DNA of 64,000 nt from Lepturacanthus savala (GCA_030544235.1 CM060471.1:3515348-3579347); one strand, 5' to 3'; positions 24,952 through 38,421 are shown, numbered from the stretch's first letter. Notes: generated from the sequence alone by a model not told the origin. Program-made: numbers and translations.

Positions 24952-26828
24952 AATTTTTGGTCATACCAATCAGCTCTATTCACACATGGTGAAAATACTC
25001 CATTTGGTTAGGGAGATGGTGTCTGGCTAGAACATGAAGGAGGCAGGACATGATGTGAAATCACAGAGTCTTGCAAAGTCTGTTTTGTGATTTTTCGTTT
25101 CCCTGACCAACAAAAGCTCATGGATGTCATTGTATCTACAGTTTGACATGTTCTTCATTTGCGTGTCTGTAAAAATGAGTCATCTCCTGCAGCAGCGGAT
25201 GTTTGCATCGTTAGATGCCACATCCTGGCTTGTGCGATGCAGCTAATGCCACCATCTTGTTCTAAAGTTCTGACCCATTAAAATGATAATTATTTCAAAT
25301 CACTTGAAAGTGGTGAATATTCAGTCAGGTCTGATTATTTTAATTGTTGATAGATGTCCTGCTTCCAAAGACATACATGCAGTAGGAGGTGCCATTTCCC
25401 CTGACACAAGATAGAAGGTCTGGTGTTAAAGAGGCCGCTGTTTAAAGTCTGATTGTGAACAGGCTGATTAAGACATTTGTGTTCATACATACAGCTCCCT
25501 GATTAATGCTCAGATGATTTCAATGTTGCAGTGCATGCAAGTCCCCATATCCCACATATAACTGTGTCAACATATTTAGGTCCCCACAATATGAGGAATG
25601 CACACACACACGCACAAAAACACTTATGGAATTATTAGGGTGATCACTTACCTCAATTTGGGCCTCACGTTCATTCAAACTCAGCCTCCCCCTCTTCTTC
25701 CCTTTCTGAAATTGTCTGTAATCCTATCACCACATTATTGCTTTGACTCTCTTCCTGCTCAACAAGTCCATTAACACAGCTCTGTGAGCTAATTAGAGGA
25801 CGTAATTGGTTAATTGGCTTTGGTTTGGTTTGGGACCTGGTGGATCATGTTCTGTTTTAATTTAGGCTGATGTTACCTCTCAGATATACCAACAGCCACA
25901 TAATACACCTTGTATCCCCACCACCCTGGTTTCTGTTGTGTTGTGGCCATTTCCTACATCTGCTTTGACTGACCAACTGATGGTTTGTTGTTTACTGAGG
26001 AGTAACGACAGAGTCAAGGAGTATTTATGTTGAGCTGGACTCTAGGCAGTGTTACCATGGCTGTGGTTTCTATGACCAGGTGCACACAAAATCTCAATCA
26101 GTATGGAATTAATTTTGCAATTACAGTTTTATCATTCAATCTCTACACATATAGAAATATAGATATACTGTGTTTTGTGTCTGTATAAGGTAGCATGAGC
26201 ATGTCTTGATAGAATAATTAAATGAGGTAATGCATAGGTGAATTTCATGTGTGGGAATTTCCCTTTGTGAGATTCCTGCAGCTGTGGTCGATTCCGAGAC
26301 AAGACTGAGACCTTTAAAAAGTGATTCACGAAAACCCTTTGCTGCCTCTTACTTTCTCTGGGCTGACATTAACCTGTTTCTGTTTAGCAGCTTGGTGATG
26401 AGTGTTAGTTAACAGATAGTACAGACACATTTTGCAAACATATTTTGAGAATTCAATTGATTTTAATTTGTGACGCATGTGATGTGATTAATCCACATGG
26501 ATCTAAAAACGTATATCAGTTGTTCTCATCTCCCCCATAAAATAACCTGATGGTCTCAGGAACAAAATGTTATTAATATATTAAATATTTTGCTAGTGAT
26601 TGACAAATCTGCAGGAGGTTGTTTTTTTTTTTGCATGACTTTATTTTGTTTTGTTTTTGTCACCATTGTATAGGTGTGCACAACTTTTCTACCTTTTCTA
26701 AGTTCAAAATGACATTTTTTGTATTTAATAAAAAAAAGGAATGGGCACTCACATGGACAGATATCCTGAATATATGCACATGCTGTTGGTCATGAATGGT
26801 CATTCATTAACTTTTTATCCAGTCTTAA
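24952..26828. other. non-coding; homeodomain-motif cluster near 25790
   Basis: At 25785-25820 TAATTAG and GGTTAATTGG motifs cluster within 35 bp of ordinary-GC DNA. Possible regulatory element; no gene. Confidence 0.4.
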
Positions 26829-26898
26829 TGTCACACCGTGGTGAGGTTGTTTCTTCTTAAGTTATTGTCTTGTCACTTCCTGTTTTATTTTGAAAGAC
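26829..26898 (+). mobile_element. 5' fragment of the same LTR family
   Basis: TGTCACACCGTGGTGAGG, then 'CTTGTCACTTCCTGTTTTATTTTGAAAGA', repeats the first roughly 80 bp of the LTR at 10611. The remainder is absent, so it is truncated. Confidence 0.65.
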
Positions 26899-27729
26899 TA
26901 AAGATGATAGCCTCAGCAGAGAAAACGTTTCTTTTCACCAATGATGAAGATTATGATTATGGATGCAGTCCATGTGGGAGCCTACACAGACTCAGATTCT
27001 GAGTGAAAGCTGTTTGATGTGTTTAAAGCCATTAACAAGCAGAGGACAGTTACTAATGATTGGATGAACTTGGAGGTCAAAGGTGAACAAACTTGAGTCA
27101 ACTCTGACTTCTGTTGACCCCACAACCCCAAAACCCTGAACCTTGTTTGTCAAAAACTCATTTGAGCACAAACTCAGAGTTAAAATTCTCAAAGATGCCC
27201 AGAAAATGCACAGCAGCCTCAGTGACACCATCCATCAGCATCACAACAGGCTGCATTTTCCTTCACTTTCTTCTTTGGAGAAGCTGGGAGGTTTGACATA
27301 AATCAATTTGTCCCAGTTGATAAAATGACTAATCAAATCCACCAGGGTCGTCGTGCAGTTAAATGATATGAATGAAAGAAATAAAGATAATGCTATGAAG
27401 GCTGATTGTATGCTAATTCTAAATATAAATCACATTTGTGAAAGAAGTGAAAAGACAGACGAGACGCACTGCTAAGTCAGGAAATATTGAATCCATATCT
27501 CCACATTCTCTGGCTGTTTAGTAATATAGAATGTTTAGAAATATAAATGTAAAGATATCATTCTACTTAATTGTGAATAATAAGACATCTGTCATGAAAA
27601 CAGATGGTGGAGTAGTGTGTAAATATGTCTCCATACTCAGCCATTACACACAGTCTGCTACAGAACACTCCTCCAGTTCAAAGTGGCAATCCACCCTAAA
27701 ACAGAATCAACACGACACAACATGATTCA
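26899..27729. other. non-coding, nothing recognised
   Basis: No repeats or gene features identified. Confidence 0.5.
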
Positions 27730-27733
27730 TTAA

Positions 27734-27826
27734 CCCTCTATAACAAGAAATATTAGTTAGACATGGTTTAAAATATTCTCAATGCTTTTATTACTTAAAA
27801 TGGTAAAAATGGTTTATTACTAAATC

Positions 27827-27895
<69 letters not shown>

Positions 27896-27902
27896 CCTTT
27901 AT

Positions 27903-27935
<33 letters not shown>

Positions 27936-27955
27936 AATATATATATATATAAAGG

Positions 27956-28015
<60 letters not shown>

Positions 28016-28230
28016 TATATATATATAAAGGATTATATATATTTCAGGATAGTTTTATGTTAGTGAATGGGACTCCATTAGGTTTTCAAATATAATCTGT
28101 TTTAGGATATTAGAAAAAAAAACTTATAATATTATAAATGTAAATGTACTTACCCCAAATGAGTGAGTAAATTTTTTTATTTGGTGAAATTTTTCCAAAA
28201 TTCTGAATAATATAGTTTCATGGTGTACAT
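27734..28230 (-). mobile_element. piggyBac-type MITE with expanded AT array
   Basis: Starts after TTAA (27730-27733) with CCCTCTATAACAAGAAATA, the family's distal end in reverse. A 200-bp AT array occupies 27834-28028, followed by the 'TTCAGGATAGTTTTATG' and 'GGGACTCCATTAGG' blocks. The other terminus is lost near 28230. Confidence 0.65.
27834..28028. repeat. (AT)n array with palindromic AATCCTTT blocks
   Basis: Three AT runs separated by AATCCTTTATAT (27893) and its inverse ATATAAAGGATT (27947-27958), with another AAAGGATTATAT just past the array (28027). The block 27893-27958 can fold on itself. It is the expanded AT tract of a piggyBac-type MITE; sister copy 60756 has a single short one after the same CTAAATCCTTTATAT. 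Confidence 0.85.
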
Positions 28231-28305
28231 GTCAGTGGATGAAATGTGCAATATGTGTAATTTGTTTTTAATTGATGCAGTTTTTATATAAATGACTCTG
28301 GAGTT

Positions 28306-28338
<33 letters not shown>

Positions 28339-30537
28339 CCAGGTCAGATGCAGCTGTACAGATCAGCATTTTCACATAATGATCTTGTAAGGTAAGTATA
28401 GATTTGAAAGCATGCATATTTATTGTCCACCCACACATTACCTTTAATTCATGCTGTATCATTACTGGAGGCCGGCTGCACCAAACTAAATGTCAATTTC
28501 AAAACACCCTGTGTGGATGCTTACCACGCACCTCTGCAACCACACAAACAACCACACACACACGCAAACACACACAAACACAGACATAGTAGTGGGTGGT
28601 AAAGGAAATCCCCTGTATGTATTCTTTAGCTGCAGCTATGAGTGTCTGATACTCAGCAACAAACCTGTTCAGCAGCTTCTGGTCTGGACTTTCCTCTTCA
28701 ACATTACCATACTCACCTTTAAGAAGTATGGTGTCACTTTGTGAAGTCAGACTACTTCAGTATCAGCTTCACTAACAACTGAGATCTGATTCCTAAATGA
28801 AGATGAGCTTTACTCATCTAAACCATTAACTCACTATCATGTTACTCCAATCTGTGTCATTAACATCCACAACAATATGTACATTATCCAGAAAATATTT
28901 TTGTGAGACTGAAAAATCTGTTCTGAATCTCCAAAAAAGGCTTTGAATCTCTGGAAAAAAAAATCAAATAGGCTGAAAATGTTTTTCAAATATCATTTTA
29001 CAGTTTTTCACCAATACACTTTCATACTCACACAACTCATCCTTGAAAAATGTTTAAAAAAAAACTGATTGAAAAAAATAAATTTAAAAATATTCTAATA
29101 CTATAATAAATATCTTATGTGACTGTGTTTTCCATCTTAAAAGGGTTGAACCCCCCTTCCTTCAGTAGAGGAACATGAAAACAGCTCTTTAATCGCATGT
29201 TCATCATCAGTATAGTGAAAGTTGGGGTTATAGCAAAAGTTGTTTTGGGGGGACATAAATATAAGAAAAACTGAGTTTGAAGAACTTTAAAAAAAAGGTT
29301 TTCAAAGGTCATGTACCGCTTTACAATCCTGTAACATAGCATCTCCAACAGTTATCATGCTCCCAGGTCTGGAACTTCCTCTTCATTATTTAAAATGATA
29401 TGAGCTGTGTCTTTGTATCTTGGGTCAAAGACTATGATGGTGCTTCCTTTGTTTCTTTAAAAATATTCACTCACGCTCACATCACTGCATTGATCCTGAG
29501 CCATCACTGAAGCCCTGACGCATGGGCCACATTTAAGGCAAGTGTTGTTCCCTGCAGCCCATTATTTTACCTATATCGATTCTGTCCTGACATTAAAATG
29601 CTTCCTGTGTCTTCCCTGTCTGTCTCCTTGTCAGTCATCAGACACACAGGAGATAATCTGCTGGAATCATCAGTGAGGAGGACCTTCGTCTATATACAGT
29701 CTATAAGCAAAATGAAGCTAAACACAAATACACAACTTTATGTTTCAAAGGAATAGATCAACATTTTCAGAAATGGCCTGAAAAGCAATGTTTAAAAGTT
29801 AAGTCTCAGATTTTTTAATCGCCAAGTTCATTCATGTAGAATGAATAGCAGGTAAAACTATTTGATTCACTTCTGGTTTACTAATAATATTGCAAATGCC
29901 ATTTTATTAAAATCAGTTTAATTGAAAGCACAAATTATTACGTTAGGGCACTAGTTAGTAATTCTCTTTTTCCATTGCCTCTAATGGGTTAAGCCAGTTT
30001 TAAGGTCTAAATAAAATTAATTTACATGTTTTTTGTTTTTTTTATCTGCACATGGAACAGAAAAGGAGTCAAAAGGGAGAACTAATTAACATCATGATAA
30101 AACAGGATGAATCGGGGCAGCTCTTGTATTGTGAAGTGTGTCATGTCTATTAGGAAAAAAGCACAGCTACCTATATGTGGTCTATAAAAAATAATTTTGA
30201 CCAGAGGTTTTATTACAAAAACAAGATTTTGTCATTTCAGCCAGACTTTCCTTTACTTTAACATGTCTAGATGTGAAAATAGTTAAACCATGCTTACAGA
30301 AATTAACATGAACTAACAAAATATAGAGTAAAACAGTTGTGACCAGCCAAATAAGATGGTATGTCAGTGATAAAGTGCCACTTAACCTATTAAAGCATAA
30401 GAGCCTTTAAGCCTATGACTGTCATTTTATGATTGAGGTGTTATACAGCTTTTTTGTTCTGACATGATTATCAGCAACTTTTTACATTTTAATCAAAAAA
30501 AAATTAGGTTTCCAGATGTTTCCTGTCATATGATGTC
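28231..30537. other. non-coding, nothing recognised
   Basis: A short TG run at 28310-28338 and a CA-rich patch near 28550; no gene. Confidence 0.5.
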
Positions 30538-30812
30538 ATCAACTTTCTGCCCCTTTCTCCTGAGAACATGGCGAAGACAAACCCTCCCAGAAAGAGGTCA
30601 TTTTATTTAGATTATTATGATTTGATTCACCCCGGACATGTATTTAATCATCCAAGTCTCTAGAATAATCATCCAAAAAGAATTTTGTACATGGGATAAA
30701 GATTTTTGTTTATGGACATATTTGTACAAGTGGCAACTGTAACAGCCATTAAAATGCTATGTTCCACAAAGAAAAGAGTAAGAAATGAAAAAAATATAGA
30801 TACATAACATAA
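30538..30812 (+). repeat. dispersed repeat, inverted partner of 3855-4108
   Basis: Second copy of the family described at 3855-4108, in the opposite orientation. No target duplications or terminal repeats are evident. Confidence 0.7.
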
Positions 30813-30895
30813 TTGTTAGTGACTTAACTGATATAATTCTATGCATGAATCTTTAAATGGTTAAATGGGTTAAAAGGAATAACATCTGATACAAC

Positions 30896-30899
<4 letters not shown>

Positions 30900-30936
<37 letters not shown>
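30900..30936. repeat. (AT)n microsatellite
   Basis: 18 AT units. Confidence 0.95.
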
Positions 30937-30938
<2 letters not shown>

Positions 30939-31239
30939 ATTGTTTTGTCCCTGCAACTATGATCCACTGAGCACACAGGTATGAGCAGAGTCAGAGTGTA
31001 AGTGGAGTGTGTGTGGATCTGCTTAAACCATCAATGTGAATACTTAATCACTGAGCCAGTTGTGTGGATCAATAAGTGCATCAACCCCACATGTATGTTT
31101 GCTTCTTACTGACCTCTGAGCAGTAGAAACCTGACTTAATGCAAATAAACAGCATCAGATCATCAGTGACGCACAGCCACAGGGAGAAAAAGGCCAAAGT
31201 ACAAAATTGTAGCAGCACATGTGATTATCAAACAGCCTC

Positions 31240-31243
<4 letters not shown>

Positions 31244-31336
<93 letters not shown>
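31244..31336. repeat. (CA)n microsatellite
   Basis: About 46 pure CA units, 65 bp before a long pyrimidine tract. Confidence 0.95.
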
Positions 31337-31338
<2 letters not shown>

Positions 31339-31399
31339 GTGGAGTATTGTGGAGTATAATGGTGCATGATTTCATGTATTATGACCTAATGCGTCACAG

Positions 31400-31890
31400 A
31401 TAAAGAGGCTCTCCACCTCTCTTCCCGCTTCCCTTCTCTTTCCCTTCCCTCTCCACCCATATTTTCCTCCTCTCTCCTCCTCTAGCCCCTCTTCTCTCCT
31501 CCTTTTCCACTCCTCCACTCCACCTCTCTCCATTTCTCATCTCATGGCCAACTTTTTCCCTTCCTGCTTTTTCTGCATGTCTCCTCTTTAATCTCATCCT
31601 CTCCTGCTCTCCCCCTCCGTTCTTTCCTCTTCATTCCTACTCTAACCCTCCCCTCCTCTTGTTCTCCTTTCATCTCTCCATTTCCACCCCCCGTCCTCAA
31701 CACATTTCTGCTACTTTTGCATTAGCTCCTCTCTTCCTCTTTTCTCCTCATCCTATCTGTTTTGCTATCATCTGGTTTCTTTCCTCCCTTCTTTATAATA
31801 TTTCTCCTTTTCTGCTCACCAAATATTCCTCTTCACCTTTCCTTTTGCTTCCTGTTCTTTTTCCTTTTCACCTCTCATCCCTTGGACATA
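31400..31890. repeat. 490-bp pyrimidine-rich tract
   Basis: The plus strand is overwhelmingly C and T (CTCTCC, TTCCCTTCC and similar) for almost 500 bp, a degenerate (CTCCT)n-like region. It produces long but meaningless open frames. It could form triplex DNA. Confidence 0.85.
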
Positions 31891-31939
31891 TCAATCTTTC
31901 GTATCAATCAAAATTGACTGACTGACTGACTGACTGACT

Positions 31940-32221
31940 ACTATCAACAAGTTTTATATTCTAGGTGAACTATATATTTAAAATCTATCATTCTTTTCAG
32001 TTATACCATTTGATATTTTGTCTCAAAAAATCACACAAAATTGTCATTTTTGTAAAAAAAACAAACAAACAAACATACAAATGGACTTTTAAATAAGATG
32101 AAACCAATAGGAACAAACAATGCATTTTTATAGACCTGATGAATGAATGAATGCCTCTTAAAACTGTATTTCAATTTTTTTTTTTACTTTTTCACCATAC
32201 CAAACATTTTTTCACTGACCC
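31940..32221 (-). mobile_element. GGGTCAGTGAC-family MITE, truncated
   Basis: Reverse-oriented copy ending TTTTTTCACTGACCC at 32221. The opposite end is missing; a (TGAC)n run (31917-31938) abuts the breakpoint. Confidence 0.62.
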
Positions 32222-34261
32222 ATAAGTAACCATAAAAAAATTCAAAAAAGTTCACTTTTAATAAGCTCTGCTGCTGATGAATGTAATATAGGCCTACCGA
32301 CATCCTGCCTAGCACACACACACACACACACACCGTGTTCATCAGTGATTACATTATGTCTGCTCACTAATGATGCTGGTGAGACTCATGTTTCCTCCTG
32401 GATAAAATTGATAGGAAACCGTACCTGCCCCAAAACTTTAATGCTGTTAAAGAAGCGTAGGAGAAGCTCATCCTCTCCCTGCTTTCATTTAGCTGGGGAT
32501 GAGCTGCAGAGGGAGAGAGGGGGTCGGAGACATCCTAATCAGGCCTTATTATCAGATGGCCAATGTGTGTAGTTTAGATAATGCAGGAGGAGCGGGTGGG
32601 TTGGGGGAGGGGGGTCTTAATGTTATGACAACAGAGTAGGAGTGAATTAGACGGGGCTCTAACCTCCAGGCTGATAATAGCGCTCCTAATTGAATGCCAT
32701 TCAGTTGTACAGACACCAGTTAAACAAGCAGCCCAGTCAGAAGAGAAGAGAATATCTTTAGACATGTGATCATGTGATCATCGTTTGTTCATACCCACAA
32801 AACTTTAGCTGCAGATTCCAAAATTCTAAAAGATGACAAAGATGTTAAGAAAAATCTGAGGCACATACTTTACATAAAAGAACAAATAACTAATTTATGA
32901 AACTAGTCTTTGCATTTAATGGAATTGCCATCAAATAGTTTCGATGTCACATAACTAACTAGCAATTAGCTTATTTTTATTTGTAAATCAGTCCCATCAG
33001 GATTTAATTTTTTTTTTTATTTTATTTTACTATCAATAAATTTAGGAATTTTATGCCCTTTTTTACTCATAAACCCCATCAACTACATTTCTACAGAGAA
33101 AATAATCATTTTATAATGGACATGGCCCATCTACTCCTCAACTACTGACAAATAATAAAGTAAATACAATGTTTTTATTAAATTTATTTATCTATTTACA
33201 AAGAAAATACTTTGTAAATATTAAATATTTGTGGCTGGCTTTCCCTGCAGTATTCGGCGCCGTCTTTGTTGCTTGGTTTGTTGTGGAGAGATGCAATGCA
33301 TGCTGGGTATCTCTTAATCACAATGGAGCCCTCTGAAAATCTCAATTTCCCTTAATCCCAGCCTTTGTTTTAAAACTCTGAATCTTATGACAGTGCTTAC
33401 CCTTCATGAGAACATGCATTTTTGAGATTGGGGTTAAGATTAAATCCCAAGGGTAAATTGTGATTTACCCTTGGACTAGTCTTAGCTACTTTAGCTAATT
33501 TGTGCTAACAGTATAAGTATCTTTATCAAGTAACATTACAGTTTATTGAAATACCACAACAATGGTCTGACTCAGGACAAGGTCTTAAGACAGAAAAAGG
33601 AATTACAAAGATAGAAAATAAACTAGTAGCACATATAGTCAATAAGTAGGAAAATACTTGACTTACTCACAAATACCTCTACAGATAAACCATTGTTCTA
33701 TTAAACAATTCAAGGGATGCATTTTCTTTGTTAAAATGGAGTTTCAACCATAACATTTTCTGTTATTGTTATTGACAGAAAATGACCACATATTTTTGTG
33801 ATGACATGAAAATATAACATATAACATTTAAAGTGCCACCTTTTGTTTGCTCTTATAGATAAGCCAGAGTAATTAAAATATCCATCCTGATTTCCATCCT
33901 GCACAGACTGCAGATTAAATGGAGATTATATTAAATATAAACCTATCAATTTATTGGTTATCAGTACTGATTTTGTTTTTCATTGTGTGCATCACTATTC
34001 TCTTTGTCTTTGTCCCTTTCTAAGATTCTAATTATATGGAAAACATCATGAATTGTGCTAGTGCCAAAAGAAAAACTGTCAGGGGGCTCAAAGACCTAGA
34101 TCTATCACTCTCATGTTACATGTTATGGAGTATTTTAGTGGCCTTGGAGCATTTAATGTAGCAGGTTTGTAGCTTTCAGGATGAGCTGCAGTATGCATGT
34201 AGAGAAGCAGCAGATGGAGGTGAACCTTCTACCTCACACAGTTTACAGCCATCTGGAGCTA
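32222..34261. other. non-coding; possible conserved element at 32340-32770
   Basis: The first 500 bp after a short CA run are repeat-free and of balanced composition, with CTAATCAGGCCTTATTATCA and GATAATAGCGCTCCTAATTG. The rest is AT-rich. A 12-bp-arm hairpin (CCAAGGGTAAAT and its inverse) is at 33447-33474. Confidence 0.4.
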
Positions 34262-34274
34262 ACTTCTCTATTGC

Positions 34275-34635
34275 GGGCGACAGTGGCACAAGGGTTAGCG
34301 CTGTTGCCTCACAGCAAGAAGGTCGCAGGTTCAGGACCTCCTTGGTCCTGGGTCTGGGACCTTTCTGTGTGGAGTTTGCATGTTCTCCCCGTGTCTGCGT
34401 TGGTTTTCACCGGGTACTCCAGCTTCCTCCCACAGTCCAAAAACATGCTGAGGTTAATTGGAGACTCTAAATTGCCTGTAGGTGTGAGTGTGTGAGTGAA
34501 TGGTGTGTGTGCCCCACGATTGGCTGGCGACCATCTGGGTTGTATCCCTGCCTCTCGCCGTAATGCGCTGGGATAGGCTCCAGCAGACCATGTGACCCTA
34601 ATGAGGAATAAGCAGGTATAGAAAATGACTGACTG
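34275..34635 (+). mobile_element. tRNA-headed SINE, full-length copy
   Basis: A 361-bp copy of the same SINE, beginning GGGCGACAGTGGC and ending in the ATGACTGACTG tail. It is flanked by a perfect 13-bp target duplication, ACTTCTCTATTGC, at 34262-34274 and 34636-34648. The intact duplication and good match to the other full copy make this the youngest-looking member here. Confidence 0.9.
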
Positions 34636-34887
34636 ACTTCTCTATTGCTTTTAATACACTATGTTACATTACATTACACATATCTTAGCCAGCAAGGCTG
34701 TCAGTGTTAACTTTAACTGCTCCACTGTTGCATTGGTCATGGATCACCACACAACTAGTCTTCAGTATATGAAGCTAAACAGGATGAGGTCTGACACTAT
34801 CACTACAAACACCAGGGGATAATCTCTGTAAACTTGCAGGCACAAAAGTGATTCCTGTCACCTACAGAGTTTTAGCTGACATCCAGA

Positions 34888-35132
34888 TACCATGGTGGTG
34901 CAGTGGTTAGTGCTGCTGAGTTTAATGTTCTCCCCATATCTGCATGTGTTTTTCCAGGTTCTCCAGCTTGCCTGTAGGTGTGAGTGTGTGAGTGAATGGT
35001 GTGTGTGCTCCATGATAGACTGGTGACCATCTGGGGTGTATCCCTGCCTCTCACCTGTAATGTGCTGGGATTGGCTCCAGCAGACCATGTGACCCTAATG
35101 AGGAATAAGCAGGTATAGAAGATGAATGAATA
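34888..35132 (+). mobile_element. SINE, shortened and diverged copy
   Basis: Begins CCATGGTGGTGCAGTGGTTAG, skips about 100 bp of the consensus after TGCTGCTGAG, and continues to GAATAAGCAGGTATAGAAGATG. Same family and orientation as the copy 250 bp upstream. Confidence 0.75.
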
Positions 35133-35144
35133 AAAGGTTCTGTC

Positions 35145-35815
35145 CCTGTTGGCTACGTTTTGAATCGTCCTGCTATAAATGATAATAAATCTGGAATATC
35201 TCTACAACCAAAAAGGTTATATACTTGGTATCAAACGAAATATAAGACAACATGTGAGGTGACTACAGAAGAGCCAGAATCAATTTATGTTGCTGTTACA
35301 GAAAAAAAAAATCTAAAATTGTGTTTTACTACATAAAAAAATACTTCACTTAAAACTTAAAACAAGGAATCCGGGATAAAAAATAGGCTAAATTATCTGC
35401 AATGCAGGGTTCAATGATTAATATGATAAAAGGTCAATTATTTGTCCATAGAATCATATAAATCCCACTGAGGATCATTCCAGAATCTAAGAATATATTC
35501 TGTAACATGTTGAAAAAGGAGATTATAAAGGAGCCAATTAAATAGTCACACACAGAACTAAAAATCTTAAATCTAAATCTTAACTAAAAATTATAAATAT
35601 AGTGTAAATATAATTGCAGCTGGTATTATATTAAACAATTTTTTATTGCATTGATAATGTGAATATTGGTGATATGTATTTATACTGTAATTGTGTGTTT
35701 TACTACAGATAAAAATACTTTGTTTAGTTGGAGCTGAAGTTTTCTCATGTGATTTATGAATTAAACTCAATGCTGAACCTGGATCAGGTGGTTTTGGATT
35801 TTAACAGGTTAAGAA
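35145..35815 (+). repeat. dispersed repeat, inverted partner of 5010-5617
   Basis: Second copy of the unclassified family, opposite in orientation to the first and 30 kb away. Blocks such as 'CAACATGTGAGGTGACTACA' and 'GTGTTTTACTACAGATA' match the other copy's complement. It directly follows the short SINE copy. Confidence 0.7.
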
Positions 35816-36952
35816 CAACCACCTTATTCTTAATAAAGACAAGACAAAGGAGCTCATCATTAAACTCATCATGTTTAGATCTGATGGTGTGTATTCAATG
35901 TGCAAGAAAAACAATGGTGTATGAGGAAATGTGAAATATCCTGATGTTTTGGTGAAAAATGTAAAGTGTGTGTATATATCACAGTGTCATATCATCATTG
36001 GTTGTTTCTTTGTCAATTAAGCAACTTTTTTTCCTTAGCGTTGTGTGAATCTCATCCTGCACACCAAATCAAAGAAAAACAAATCACCCTGCACCTGCGT
36101 CTTGTCATTAAGGAACCACGATTATACCATTTATTGGATTTCAGTGCCACTGGAGGACGGCTGGAAAACCACAACACTGGCATTAAGCAGAACTTGATCC
36201 AGCTGTCTTTACGCTCTTTAGCAGGTTTTAATTGGCGGGGAACAGGAGAGAGGAGTGCTGCAAAACATCATTACAGACTTAAACTACTACAACAGGGTAT
36301 TGCTGGGATTTAATTACACTCGGCTATTGTTTAATTTGCCTCTCAATGCTTCAATTAAGCAAAAAAGGGAATGTGAGGGTTCAGGTTTCAGGCTCATCTG
36401 GGCAGGAGAGGAGAGAGTTTCCCCAGTGAAGTTCATATAACATCACACGGCGCAGATCAAATGGATTTGTCATCGTTTGACTAATGACAGGAAAGAGAAA
36501 TAAACCCTATTAGAAAATCATCAAGAATCGCTCTGTCTCTGCTGATAGTGTTTCTGTGCGCTGTGTTTCTGCTGTAGAGGCCTCGGAGCTGATGCTGATG
36601 TATTTACTGCTATATTGAATGCTGTGGATGATGTGATCTGAGGTTGATGGGTGCCAAAAATAGCAAACACTCTCCCTCTCTTCAGAATAAAGGAATGTAG
36701 AGAAGCCCCTAGAACCATTTCCCTTATTAGTTTTGTAGTTATTCAATCTCCATCCCCTTTTCCTCTCACAAATAAAATTCTTGAATCTGCATCCAAAGAA
36801 ACATTTAGGCTGTAACTGAGGGAATAATAGAAAAACTTTGAACTCAGTGAGATTGAAGGCAAATCTCTGTGAAACTGAGGTTTTAACTACAAGAAGAAAA
36901 TAAAGGGGTTTGATATTTAGTGTTCTGTATATTTTTTCTGACAGTAGGAATA
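35816..36952. other. non-coding; possible conserved element at 36040-36440
   Basis: 36040-36440 is repeat-free, with GGTTTTAATTGGCGGGG, GATTTAATTACAC and TTTAATTTGCC, the kind of AT-hook and homeodomain motif density found in vertebrate enhancers. A 115-codon frame overlaps it but resembles no protein. Confidence 0.35.
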
Positions 36953-37043
36953 GTACATGTTAGGGATGCACCAATACCACCTTTTTCCCAAAAAACTACT
37001 GTATGAGTACTTGCATTTACTGATACTGATACTGAGTACTTAC

Positions 37044-37384
37044 AGGTCAGTGATAAATAATGTTTGGCAAGATGAGAAAGTCAAAAAGTTTTTAAAATAC
37101 AATTTTAAGAAGCATTCATCGGGTCTCTTAAATTGTACATTTTAAGTTCGTGTTGGTTTCTTGTTATTTAAAAGTCCATTTGTATCATTTTTTATACAAA
37201 AAAGCATGATTTTCTGGGATTTTTTTACATGAAATGTCCAATGGTGTAACTGAAAAAGAATGATCAAATTTAAATATATAATCTACCTAGAATATAAATC
37301 TTGTTGATAGCATGTTTTTAATCTTTTAAAACCTTAAGAGAGTTAAACTATAAGTTTTTAGAATTACTCTTTGTGTGTCACACA
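37044..37384 (+). mobile_element. GGGTCAGTGAC-family MITE nested in the hAT element
   Basis: It begins AGGTCAGTGATAAATAATG and matches the copies at 15927 and 19694 almost throughout ('TGTTTGGCAAGATGAGAAAG', 'CATTCATCGGGTCTC', 'AAAAGTCCATTTGTAT'). The right end is decayed (TTTGTGTGTCACAC). It lies inside the 36961-39317 element and so inserted later. Confidence 0.65.
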
Positions 37385-38311
37385 TCAGACATAGAGTTAT
37401 TTTGGATTTCTTTTCTTTTTCCACAGATATCATCTGTTATTTAAACAACATTCCTCACTAGTTTTTACCTGTACATGTTTGACTGTCACAAGCTTCACTG
37501 CAGTATGAACACAAATTTAAAACTAAATTGTCATACACTGACATTCAACATTAGTTCTTTTATAAATATGGTACTGCATGACAGAGATGCCACACACACA
37601 CACACACACGCTCAGTGTCTGTGTGTATGTCCTATTATTTCATCCACATCCACAGTTTTTTGACCAATTTTCAAAACCACCCGCCCACCATCCATGATTT
37701 TTATTTAGGTCTATCACTCATCCGACACCCACTCCAATTTAATTCAAATATATTTTTGTCGCATCATCTGCCCGAGCCACAGATTCTACAGCTGCTACTA
37801 CCAACCTCAACAAGAGCATCTGTGATTCTGACTGCACGTCAGTCGTCTCTGGACATTTTCTCCCACCCTGCCAACGTTCTGCTGCAAAGTTGATTGTCTC
37901 TTGTCACAATGTAAACTCCCAATATTCTGCATCCTTTTGGGATTTCAAATTTAATTAAGAGGCCATCCACACAAATACAGGAATTTTCTACACAGTGTGT
38001 TTCTCTGCACGGTTTCAGTCTTTCTTCCACATGTAACCTCAGTGGGAGTGGGACTGGAGTCCATGGTGAACTTTCAGCAGTCATGTGTGGAAACAAATTC
38101 TTTGTCTGCATTGTTTGACGTCACATTGTGAAGTCCTGATTCCATTAGTAACCGACTTTTAATTAGTAACGACTCTAGATCCACGATCACTGATCATTGA
38201 TTTTCCATTAGACAACATGGCCTCATGTCTTTGGCAATAATATAAGATATGGATGTTGAGGGTTTCCCACAGAACATTTGTTTTGGGGGGTGGGGGCAAT
38301 GTTAAATTTCA

Positions 38312-38421
38312 AATATAATATAATATAATATAATATAATATAATATAATATAATATAATATAATATAATATAATATAATATAATATAATATAATATAATA
38401 TAATATAATATAATATAATAT
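38312..38421. repeat. (TAATA)n pentanucleotide array
   Basis: About 21 copies of a 5-bp unit, unusually pure, inside the 36961-39317 hAT element. Confidence 0.95.
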
